This document shows, piece after piece, positions 41,615 through 49,711 of a DNA stretch of 64,000 nt (its first letter is position 1; each line of letters starts with the position of its first letter). The stretch comes from Pseudomonadota bacterium (lineage in GTDB: Bacteria > Pseudomonadota > Alphaproteobacteria > Rhizobiales > Rhizobiaceae), in the NCBI GenBank assembly GCA_023451735.1, contig JAEXYH010000098.1:20678-84677 (forward strand). Direction: 5' to 3'. A program made the position numbers and the translations under genes. The notes beneath the pieces were generated by a model that saw only the letters and a list, made by a program, of their open reading frames with translations, was not told the DNA's origin and searched no databases.

Positions 41615-43948
41615 TCAATAACGGAAAGTCTGCTGTTCGTCGTAATCGCTCGTCGAGCCGATATTGACGTCGCCGAGCGTCCTGAAGCTCAGGCGTGCGC
41701 CAATGCTCCAGTCGTTTGCCTTGCTCGAGTCCGTCTTCTCGGTATAGGCGATCGTGAAGATCGTGCACTCGTCGGCATAGCTGAAGCCGAGCCCGCGGCG
41801 CGTGACTTCGTTTTCATCAAGATCCCAGGTCGCCTTGCCGGCAATTGACCAATTCTCGTTGACCCGGAAGCTCATCGACTTTTCCAGTATATTGGTCGAA
41901 CTGGTCGAACCATAGTCCGGCTGGGCCTCGACCTTGGTGTAGACGAGCTTACCGGTCACGCGCGGCGTCTTGTAGTCGAATCCGACGTCAGTGCGGCGGA
42001 CATCGAACGTATCCTTGTCGAACCGGGTGTTCGTGGACAGGCTGAAGCCTTGCGGCAGGTCGATCGCCGCCATCGCGACAAAGTCCGAAACATCATTTTC
42101 GAGACCGGAATTGGCACCCGCATTGACGAGATCGGCGCTGGCGAAGGAATTTTCGCCGGCGATCTGATAGGATTGACCGAAAATACCGCGCAGGCCGACG
42201 CCGTTGTCGAACGATCCGGTATAGCGGATGCCGACATTGGCGCGCGTGCCGCCCTCGATCCGGTCGTAACCGGAGAACTTGTCACGCTCGAACAGGCTGG
42301 TCGCATCGAAGACGAAGCTCTGTGCATCTTCGTTCGGCAAGCCGCCGGCCATCTGCTCGTCGGGACGTGCGTAAATCTGTGCAATCGGTTCGATGATATG
42401 GCTGCTGTTGCCGGCCGTGATCAGGAACGGATAGCGGGCTTCCAGACCAGCGGTAGCCATGTAGCGCCCGCTCGGATCGTTTTCCAGGGAACCGTCATAC
42501 GGGCCGCCCGCACTGGACGAGGTGCTGCGCAGGCCATCGCCGCGCAACGCCAGCAACGGAGTCAATTGCAGTCCCTGTTCCGTCGTGATGGTGCGCTTCC
42601 ACTCCGCCTCGGCGGTGAAGCGGGTGTAACTGCCTTCCAATCCCGGGAAACGATAGCTGTCGCCGCCGACGAGATAGTTATCGTCGGCGCGTCGCGACAG
42701 GTTCGTCAGGTTGGCGTTGATCGAGAGCTGGCCGCCGAAAAGGGGTTCCGGTGCATACCAGCTATAGTCGAGAACCGGATAGACGACCGCCTGCTGACGT
42801 TCGAGCAGGCTTGTCTCTGCATCGTCCTGTTCATCGAAATAGTAGCCATGCAGGTCGAAATAATTCCGCGTCCCGAGACCCGTCAGGTAGACATCGTTCG
42901 TAAACGTTTCTTTGTCGAAGTCTTCGAGGTTGTAAGTGCGCGAGAAGTTGTTGTCGCTCTGCACCATGACATCCCAGCCGAACGTCCAGCGCGGATTGAT
43001 GTGGAACTCGCCCTTGGAGGCGCCCATGAAGCGGGTGTCGTCTTCCCGGTCGGCAGTTCCAGCTTCGAATGAATCCGAATTCTGCTGGTTGATACCGGCG
43101 AAGCGGAATGTGTGCTCGCCGGTTTCGAACTTGTTGCGGATCTCGCCTTCAACCAGAAGACCCTGGTTGCTGTAATAGGTCGGCGTGAGCGTGGCATCCA
43201 TGCTCGGTGAAAAGACATGGTAATAAGGGACGCTGACGCCGAAACCAAGATTATCATCGGCGCTGAACCGCGGGAACAGCAGGCCTGATTTCCGCTCGAC
43301 GGTTTCGTCGGGGACGGTAATCGGGAAAGGTAACCGGCCGAGTGACATGCCAAACAGCTCGAACTGTGCGTTCTCGAGCCGGATCGTATGGGCCTGGCCG
43401 TTGCGAATCACGCGCTGCGCCTTGACCTGCCACAGGGGAGCCTTGCCCGGTGTCGCCGCGCAAGGAAGGCAGGCCGTATAGACGGTATTGTTGAGAACCA
43501 TCAGATCGCCTGCCTGGCGCTCGGCGCTTTCTGCAGCAAGGCGAGTATTGTCGGTCGTCTCGACACGCAATGTATTGAGGAAGCCCTGGCCGAAATCATC
43601 GGTCACGTCGAGCTCTTCGGCATAGACACGCGTTCCGGCCGGCTCAATGAGCTCGATATTGCCGGACGCCATGACGCGTCCACTCTTCTGATCGTATTCG
43701 ACCCGCTGGGCGACCATGCGGTAACGATTGTAATAAATCTGCACACCGCCACGAGCGGTGACGCGCTGAGCGTCCTGATTATAGGTGAGCTCATTGGCGC
43801 GCAGAAGCATCTTCGCGTCGTCCGATTGGACAGGCGCAAGCCCTTGTGCATGCACGACATCCGTCGTGACACCGCATACGAACGCAGACACACCTGTCAG
43901 CAGAGCGGCGGCAAGCCGTCTTATATTTCTGCGGTTACTGACCGCCAC
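41615..43948 (-). CDS. lptD: LPS-assembly outer membrane protein LptD
   Basis: A 777-residue protein with a signal peptide (cut after VVHAQG). An OstA-type amino domain (LRANELTYNQDAQRVTARGGVQIYY) precedes a large beta barrel ending TFRY with a terminal aromatic residue. The short cysteine motif YTACLPC lies near residue 160 and may form the disulphide needed for maturation. It inserts lipopolysaccharide in the outer leaflet with LptE, which is not in the window. Its start shares one base with the lptG stop. Confidence 0.95.
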   Translation of the reverse strand: MAVSNRRNIRRLAAALLTGVSAFVCGVTTDVVHAQGLAPVQSDDAKMLLRANELTYNQDAQRVTARGGVQIYYNRYRMVAQRVEYDQKSGRVMASGNIELIEPAGTRVYAEELDVTDDFGQGFLNTLRVETTDNTRLAAESAERQAGDLMVLNNTVYTACLPCAATPGKAPLWQVKAQRVIRNGQAHTIRLENAQFELFGMSLGRLPFPITVPDETVERKSGLLFPRFSADDNLGFGVSVPYYHVFSPSMDATLTPTYYSNQGLLVEGEIRNKFETGEHTFRFAGINQQNSDSFEAGTADREDDTRFMGASKGEFHINPRWTFGWDVMVQSDNNFSRTYNLEDFDKETFTNDVYLTGLGTRNYFDLHGYYFDEQDDAETSLLERQQAVVYPVLDYSWYAPEPLFGGQLSINANLTNLSRRADDNYLVGGDSYRFPGLEGSYTRFTAEAEWKRTITTEQGLQLTPLLALRGDGLRSTSSSAGGPYDGSLENDPSGRYMATAGLEARYPFLITAGNSSHIIEPIAQIYARPDEQMAGGLPNEDAQSFVFDATSLFERDKFSGYDRIEGGTRANVGIRYTGSFDNGVGLRGIFGQSYQIAGENSFASADLVNAGANSGLENDVSDFVAMAAIDLPQGFSLSTNTRFDKDTFDVRRTDVGFDYKTPRVTGKLVYTKVEAQPDYGSTSSTNILEKSMSFRVNENWSIAGKATWDLDENEVTRRGLGFSYADECTIFTIAYTEKTDSSKANDWSIGARLSFRTLGDVNIGSTSDYDEQQTFRY

Positions 43949-45036
43949 TAGCCGTCCTCCTGATGAAGCAAGATCGTAGCCCCCACTGCCGTTGCGACGA
44001 CGACTGGTATCCAGACCGCCACAAACGGAGGAATCGCTCCGCTGCTTCCGAACGCTTTTACAAGCACGCTGACGACATAAAGCACGAAGCCGGAAACTAT
44101 TCCACCCAGAATCATAGAGCGGGACTGGGCGAAGCGACTGAATTTTAACGAGACTGTTGCAGCAATGAGAGTCATGGCCACAAGCAGGATAGGCAGTGAC
44201 AGAAGCGAGTGGAATTGCGTTTCCAGCGCTTTGGTTGAGATGCCGAACGAGCGGCTGATCTCGATCTTTCGGGAAAGGTCAAGGAATGCAACGTTTTCTG
44301 GTCGCTCCAGGCTCTCCTGAAGATACTCCTGTTTCAGGTTGGTACGCACCTGTTCCGTCGCCTTGCGGGACGGAATCTCACCGGGCCGATTCTCTAGGAC
44401 GTCGGTAAGAAGCCAGTAACCATCTTCGAGTTTTGCCGTGCGCGCATCCTGTCGCATGCTCACAGCACCGCCCTTGTCGAAGTGGAAAACCACCACGTCA
44501 ATCAGCTCTGCTCCCTGGTCTTTGTAGCTCTTGGCGCCGATGATAACGTCTTCATCGTCGCTGATCTGTCGAATCCACGGCACGAACTTGCTGGCCTTGG
44601 CACGATTGCTCGCCTGTCGCCAGTTGGCCTCTAGGGAAACCGATTCGCGTTGGCCCCAGGCGCCGACTGGATTGATGACGAAGATCGTGAACAGGCCGAG
44701 CAGGAATGAGCCGACGACAAAGGGGAAGATGAACTGCCACACGGATATGCCAGCCGCTCTCGTAACCACCAACTCGTAACGGCGGTTGAGCGCGATCAGT
44801 ACCGTCATGCCGATGAACAGGCTTAGCGTCGGTATTGTTTGCTGCAGGATGAGCGGCAGGCGCATGAGCGTTATCGCAAGGGCGCCGATGACGTTGTATT
44901 CCGCCAGGCCTGAAAGCTTGCGTGTCGTCTCGCTGAAATCGGCCAGGATGATGATCGCGCTGACCCCCAGAAGGAACCAGAATGCAGTCACGATATAACG
45001 CTGGAAAAAATACCGGCCAAGCGTGGAGAAGATCAT
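43948..45036 (-). CDS. lptG: LPS export permease LptG
   Basis: A 362-residue inner-membrane protein of the YjgP/YjgQ family. Three amino-terminal helices (YIVTAFWFLLGVSAIIILADF and following), a periplasmic jellyroll of about 150 residues, and three carboxy-terminal helices are visible. With LptF and the ATPase LptB it extracts LPS from the inner membrane. Its start overlaps the lptF stop by four bases. Confidence 0.94.
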   Translation of the reverse strand: MIFSTLGRYFFQRYIVTAFWFLLGVSAIIILADFSETTRKLSGLAEYNVIGALAITLMRLPLILQQTIPTLSLFIGMTVLIALNRRYELVVTRAAGISVWQFIFPFVVGSFLLGLFTIFVINPVGAWGQRESVSLEANWRQASNRAKASKFVPWIRQISDDEDVIIGAKSYKDQGAELIDVVVFHFDKGGAVSMRQDARTAKLEDGYWLLTDVLENRPGEIPSRKATEQVRTNLKQEYLQESLERPENVAFLDLSRKIEISRSFGISTKALETQFHSLLSLPILLVAMTLIAATVSLKFSRFAQSRSMILGGIVSGFVLYVVSVLVKAFGSSGAIPPFVAVWIPVVVATAVGATILLHQEDG

Positions 45037-46211
45037 GATGCACCCCCACCGGAACTGGACGATATCTTCAGGCGGCGCAGCAGCATTCTGTTTATCCGGC
45101 CGACGCTACGGGTAATGGTGCGCGGCATCTGAAGCTGGCGATTGGTCGCCAGCATGTAGGCTGAAACTGCCATGGTGACCAGCGGTACCGCGTAGACGAA
45201 CGGCACATAGGACGGGCTGCGCTCCGTCAGGTTGGTGACCGAAAAGCCGAGCCAGCGCAGACCGAAGGCGATGATCAGCGCATATATCATCGGATGAACG
45301 CGCGCCTGGCGATGTGAACGGCTGCTGCCGGCAACCACCAATGAGACCAGCGCGAACGAGATGGGATACAGCCAGTCTGAAAGCCTGCGGTGCAGTTCCG
45401 AGAAGAACTTGCCCGGGGATCGTTGATAAGCCGGATCATTGGTATCGGGATTAAGCAGGAAGCCGAGGCCGCGGTCGCCTGAAGACATCGGTAATGTCTC
45501 GCCGTCCGACTTGGTCATGGCCGAGAGATCGAAGGCATAGGAATCGAAGCGGACAATCGAGATTCGGCCGTCAGGTGCCTTACGGTGCACTTCGCCGTCG
45601 CGCATGGTGAGCGAGGTGCCGCCCGGATCGACCGAGCCTTCCTTCGCATAATAGATGAGGTCGAAATTCGGGTCACGATAGTCGACGACGAACAAACCCT
45701 TCAGCAGACGGCCTGAATTCCGTTCGGAAATCTGGACGTAGAGACCGTCTTCGATGCTTCGGAACGTCTTTTCTTCGATGACGGAAGAGAGCAGGTCGGC
45801 ATAGGCCGCGGCTATCATCTGGCGCACGCCGAGTCGCGACGCAGGCTCAAGGAAGTTTGTCACCGAAAAGGAGACGATGCTGAGTGCGACGGCGAGCCCG
45901 ATGACCGGCTTATAGATGATGCTGCGGCTGGCGCCCGCCGCGTCGATGACCGGCAGCTCCGAATCGTTGTTCATCGCCGTCAGCGTCTGGGTGATGCCGA
46001 TGACGAAGGCAAAGGGCATGACGACCGGCAGGATCGTCGGCAGGATGTAACTCGCAAGCAGCATGAACGAGCCCATCGACTGGCCCGTATCCGTGACCAG
46101 GTTGATGCGCCCGAGCACCTGGATGGTCCAGATGATGGTCAGCACCGGAATGAGTGCCACCAGGAACATCTGGAATATCCGGCGCAATATGTAAGTTTCG
46201 AGAAGCTTCAT
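45033..46211 (-). CDS. lptF: LPS export permease LptF
   Basis: A 392-residue YjgP/YjgQ-family permease with the start MKLLETYILRRIFQMFLVAL and the cytoplasmic-helix motif MNNDSELPVIDAAGAS, matching the LptF coupling region (NSEL). A periplasmic domain lies at about 130-260, and a basic tail follows the last helix. It is first in the operon. The promoter should lie in the 250-base gap shared with pepA. Confidence 0.94.
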   Translation of the reverse strand: MKLLETYILRRIFQMFLVALIPVLTIIWTIQVLGRINLVTDTGQSMGSFMLLASYILPTILPVVMPFAFVIGITQTLTAMNNDSELPVIDAAGASRSIIYKPVIGLAVALSIVSFSVTNFLEPASRLGVRQMIAAAYADLLSSVIEEKTFRSIEDGLYVQISERNSGRLLKGLFVVDYRDPNFDLIYYAKEGSVDPGGTSLTMRDGEVHRKAPDGRISIVRFDSYAFDLSAMTKSDGETLPMSSGDRGLGFLLNPDTNDPAYQRSPGKFFSELHRRLSDWLYPISFALVSLVVAGSSRSHRQARVHPMIYALIIAFGLRWLGFSVTNLTERSPSYVPFVYAVPLVTMAVSAYMLATNRQLQMPRTITRSVGRINRMLLRRLKISSSSGGGAS

Positions 46212-46460
46212 TCCCGTCCGACATCTTGCTGCTGCGCCATCTCATGATGACGCCGAGCCTATCTATGTGATTGAAGTGGTCTTTGCGACAGATGCCACGT
46301 CACAAAAATGTTGGCTACCCGACTTTTATTTTTTGTTGTGACATTTCAAAACGGGTGACATTCGCCCGCAGGCAACCATGCGTTCCGTTGCCGGGGTTGC
46401 CTTCGCGGCGGAAAGGGTGAAGATCGGGCCATGTTCTGAATAAAAAGACGTGGAGTGCCA
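46212..46460. promoter_or_regulatory. Divergent promoter region lptF / pepA
   Basis: An AT-rich block (46300-46350) contains GTCACAA (46300-46306) and its inverse TTGTGAC (46336-46342), 29 bases apart. It may hold both promoters or a shared operator. GTGGAGTGCC is the pepA ribosome site. Confidence 0.4.
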
Positions 46461-47945
46461 ATGTCCGTCCAACTGAATATCTCCTTTGCAAAATCTTCTT
46501 CCTTGGCTGCTTCCCTGGCCATCCAGCTCAAGCTTTCCGGCGATCAGCCCGCTTCCGGCTCACCCGAGGCTGATCCGCAGGGTGTCGGGGCGCGAGCAGC
46601 CGGGATCGCCAAGTTCTCCGCAAAGGCGATGACTGTGCTCGACGTGATCGCACCGCATGGATCCGAAGCGGATCGGCTCACGGTCATCGGCCTCGGCAAG
46701 CCGGATGCGCTGACCGCCTATGACTGGCTGCGGGCAGGCGGGGTTGCCGCCGCAAATCTGAAGACAGCAAAGAAGGCCGCCGTCTTCCTCGATGTACCAG
46801 GCCTTGGCGTGACTGCGGCGCACGCCGCGGATTTCGCTCTGGGCATGCTGCTGCGCTCCTACTCATTCGATACCTACAAGACGAGCAAGAAGGATGACGA
46901 CAAGCCTGTCTCGGTCGACGTGAAGATCGTGATGGCCGGGCATGCTGCCGCAAAGAAGGCATTTGCGACATCCCAGGCGATTGCCGGCGGTGTGATTCTC
47001 GCCCGTGATCTCGTCAACCTTCCGCCGAACGTGCTTGGTCCCGTGGAATTTGCTGAAAAGGCGAAAGAACTGGCGGCGCTTGGCGTCGAGGTGGAAGTCC
47101 TTACCGAGAAGGAGATGAAGAAGCTCGGCATGGGCGCTCTGCTCGGCGTCGCGCAGGGCTCCGTCCGTCCTCCGCGTCTGGCCGTCATGCACTGGAACGG
47201 CGGCAAGGCAAAGGACAAGCCGGTCGCCTTTGTCGGCAAGGGCGTCGTCTTCGATACGGGCGGAATCTCCATCAAGCCGGGTGCGGGCATGGAGGACATG
47301 AAGGGCGATATGGGCGGTGCCGCGGCCGTCATCGGCCTGATGCATGCGCTTGCCGCCCGCAAGGCGAAGGTCAATGCCGTCGGCATTCTGGGTCTTGTTG
47401 AAAACATGCCGGATGGCAATGCGCAGCGCCCTGGCGACATCGTCACCTCCATGTCCGGTCAGACGATCGAGATCATCAATACCGATGCTGAAGGCCGTCT
47501 GGTTCTGGCCGATGCGCTGTTCTACACCAAGGAGCGTTTCAAGCCGCGCTTCATGGTCAATCTCGCAACCTTGACCGGCGCCATCGTGGTGGCGCTCGGC
47601 AATGTGCATGCCGGCCTGTTTTCAAACGACGACACGCTTGCCGGTCAGCTGACGGCGGCTGGCGAAGTGACCTCCGAAAAGCTGTGGCGCATGCCGCTCG
47701 CCAAGGAATACGACAAGATCATCGATAGTCGCTTTGCAGACATGAAGAACAGCGGCGGTCGTCCGGCGGGGTCGATCACTGCGGCGCAGTTCCTTAAGCG
47801 CTATGTCGGCGACACGCCGTGGGCGCATCTCGACATCGCTGCCACCGCGATGAATTCGCCGGCGAGCGAGATCAACCAGTCGTGGGCGTCGGGTTACGGT
47901 GTGCGCCTGCTGGACGAACTCGTTCGGGCGAATTACGAGGACTGA
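46461..47945 (+). CDS. pepA: Leucyl aminopeptidase
   Basis: A 494-residue M17 metallopeptidase that removes amino-terminal residues in the cytosol. Metal and active-site motifs are GKGVVFDTGGISIKPG, MKGDMGGAAAVIG and the signature NTDAEGRLVLADAL. The amino domain is less conserved, as usual; in E. coli this protein also binds DNA. ATG 46461 is taken because GGAG is six bases upstream. The stop overlaps the holC start (TGATG). Confidence 0.96.
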   Translation: MSVQLNISFAKSSSLAASLAIQLKLSGDQPASGSPEADPQGVGARAAGIAKFSAKAMTVLDVIAPHGSEADRLTVIGLGKPDALTAYDWLRAGGVAAANLKTAKKAAVFLDVPGLGVTAAHAADFALGMLLRSYSFDTYKTSKKDDDKPVSVDVKIVMAGHAAAKKAFATSQAIAGGVILARDLVNLPPNVLGPVEFAEKAKELAALGVEVEVLTEKEMKKLGMGALLGVAQGSVRPPRLAVMHWNGGKAKDKPVAFVGKGVVFDTGGISIKPGAGMEDMKGDMGGAAAVIGLMHALAARKAKVNAVGILGLVENMPDGNAQRPGDIVTSMSGQTIEIINTDAEGRLVLADALFYTKERFKPRFMVNLATLTGAIVVALGNVHAGLFSNDDTLAGQLTAAGEVTSEKLWRMPLAKEYDKIIDSRFADMKNSGGRPAGSITAAQFLKRYVGDTPWAHLDIAATAMNSPASEINQSWASGYGVRLLDELVRANYED

Positions 47946-48394
47946 TGACCGAAGTTCTTTTCTACCACCTGACCGAATCGAAGCTCGAGGATGCGCTGCC
48001 GGCGCTCCTCGAAAAAAGCGTCGAACGCGGCTGGAAGGTGGTTGTCCAGACCAATGACGAGGCGCGTCGGGACATGCTCGACGCGCACCTCTGGACCTTT
48101 CGCGATGAGAGCTTTCTGCCGCATGGCACCGATGTTGCGCCGATGGCAGAGGCGCAGCCGGTGCTTTTGACTGCGGTGGCCGAAAACGCCAACGGCGCGA
48201 CCGTCCGCTTCATGGTGGACGGCGCCGCCTCGCCACCGCTTGACCCTTACGAGCGCGTCGTTTTCATGTTCGACGGCTACGACCAGACCCAGCTCGAAGG
48301 CGCCCGTGCCGAATGGAAGCGCCTGAAGGGCGAGGGGCATCCGCTGACCTATTGGCAGCAATCACCGGAAGGCCGCTGGGTGAAGAAGGCCTGA
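47945..48394 (+). CDS. holC: DNA polymerase III chi subunit
   Basis: A 149-residue HolC-family protein (MTEVLFYHLTESKLEDALPALLEKS; VVQTNDEARRDMLDAHLWTFRDESFLPHG; VVFMFDGYD). Chi joins the clamp loader to SSB at the fork. The pepA-holC order with overlapping stop and start is widespread in proteobacteria. A hairpin lies right over its stop. Confidence 0.94.
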   Translation: MTEVLFYHLTESKLEDALPALLEKSVERGWKVVVQTNDEARRDMLDAHLWTFRDESFLPHGTDVAPMAEAQPVLLTAVAENANGATVRFMVDGAASPPLDPYERVVFMFDGYDQTQLEGARAEWKRLKGEGHPLTYWQQSPEGRWVKKA

Positions 48395-48403
48395 CCGGCC
48401 TTC
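48385..48403 (+). terminator. Hairpin spanning the holC stop
   Basis: GAAGGCC-tgacc-GGCCTTC, seven perfect pairs with the TGA stop in the loop, sits between convergent holC and the deacetylase gene. No T-run is seen, so strength is uncertain. Confidence 0.45.
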
Positions 48404-48414
48404 CTGCTCTACAA

Positions 48415-49287
48415 TCAATTGCCGGCAAACATCGGTCTGCTGACCGAGGCGACCAGCATGTCTGATGACGGCTTGCCGTATTTCAGTTGCACCACTTTAT
48501 AGCCTTCGGCCCTGAGTTGGGTCAGCAGCGCCGGCAGCATGGCGGCGGTGCGCGGATGGATGTCATGCATCAGGATGACGCCCCTGCGATGTGCGCGCAG
48601 CGCCTCCATCGTCCGCGTCGCGACCGCGGCTGGCGTATCGCTGAAATAGTCCTTCGAATCGACCTGGACATCCATCACAACCATCTTGTGATTGCCCATC
48701 CACTGCCTCAGTTTTCTCGAATCTGCGAGATAGGGGAAGCGGAAGAAGTCGGCGTCTGTGCCCGTTGCGGCTTCGACGGCCTTGCGACCTTTCACGATTT
48801 CGGCCACCGCATCGTCGAACGGCATATGCGAAAGATCCGGGTGGCGATAGGTATGACTGCCGATTGTGTGTCCTTCAGCAACGACCTCGCGGGCGAGATC
48901 CGGATGCGCCTTCGCCATTTGGCCGACCATCATGAATGAAGCCTTCACCCCAAACTGGTCGAGCGTGGCAAGAATGCCCTCCGTCTTTTTCGGCATCGGG
49001 CCGTCGTCGAAGGTCAGCACCACTTCCTTGTCGCGCAGTTTAATGTCGGAGATCGAACTGATCGTCAGTTCACGTCCGGCAAGGCCGCCCATCTTGTTGA
49101 GCCGGCCCCAGGCTGCGGGCGTAAGCGCCACCGGCGACCTTGCATCATCCTTGGGCCTCAGTGAACCGGCGGCATCTCCGGCGGCAAAGGCTGATCTGAG
49201 CGAGCCGCCTTCAGACGGTGGCTTGCCCGCGCAGGATGAAAGAAGGCTGACGACAACAGCAGCAGCACAGGCGGCACGGACCGGCAT
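48415..49287 (-). CDS. Polysaccharide deacetylase-family lipoprotein
   Basis: A 290-residue protein with a lipoprotein signal, lipobox LLSSCAG (Cys19). The NodB-homology domain has VVLTFDDGPMPKKT (catalytic Asp pair), SHTYRHPDLS (metal histidines) and RFPYL, ending with LMHDIHPRTAAMLPALL. It should remove acetyl or similar groups from an envelope polysaccharide in the periplasm. The metal triad Asp-His-His is intact. The natural substrate is unknown. It is not part of a polysaccharide gene cluster here. Confidence 0.88.
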   Translation of the reverse strand: MPVRAACAAAVVVSLLSSCAGKPPSEGGSLRSAFAAGDAAGSLRPKDDARSPVALTPAAWGRLNKMGGLAGRELTISSISDIKLRDKEVVLTFDDGPMPKKTEGILATLDQFGVKASFMMVGQMAKAHPDLAREVVAEGHTIGSHTYRHPDLSHMPFDDAVAEIVKGRKAVEAATGTDADFFRFPYLADSRKLRQWMGNHKMVVMDVQVDSKDYFSDTPAAVATRTMEALRAHRRGVILMHDIHPRTAAMLPALLTQLRAEGYKVVQLKYGKPSSDMLVASVSRPMFAGN

Positions 49288-49396
49288 GAAATGGTTCTCG
49301 ATGAAAATTGACGCGTGAATCGATGGCGCGCGATCTTTCGTCGAACATGGTTAACGGGTGGTTATTTCCGAATGTTTGGCCACGGGCAGGGAAATG

Positions 49397-49671
49397 TCAG
49401 GTGAGATCCGTCTAAGCGAAATTGGCGATATAAAGAGGCGGCATATTGGCCGTGCGGACGCCTGCATAGGAAACGCAATCAACGGAATTGAGCTTTGCCG
49501 GTGCCGCCCCTTGCCGTAGAGGGCGAAGGTGTGGAGAGCGATGGCGGCGGTTTCGCGTATTGCAGGTACGCATTCCACCTTCAGTTCTTCCAGAAAATAG
49601 TTGAGCAGTGAGGTTGCCTCACGCACTTCTATCTCGCGCTTCCCGGCAAGTACCGTGGCAGACAACCAAGG
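49397..49671 (-). pseudogene. Remnant of a VapC-family (PIN domain) toxin gene
   Basis: In one frame the minus strand reads WLSATVLAG...LNYFLEELKVECVPAIRETAAIALHTFALYGKGRH, similar to the middle of short VapC proteins. After the YGKGRH motif, similarity continues only in another frame: KLNSVDCVSYAGVRTANMPPLYIANFA, an in-frame TAG, then TDLT and stop. The expected first 30 residues with the initial Asp are missing, and no antitoxin gene is found. So the gene has lost its 5' end and carries a frameshift and a nonsense change. The rest of this gap (49288-49396) holds nothing recognisable. Confidence 0.72.
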
Positions 49672-49711
49672 GATTGTGGGGCTTCGAGACAGGCCACCAC
49701 ATGCCGCCCTC

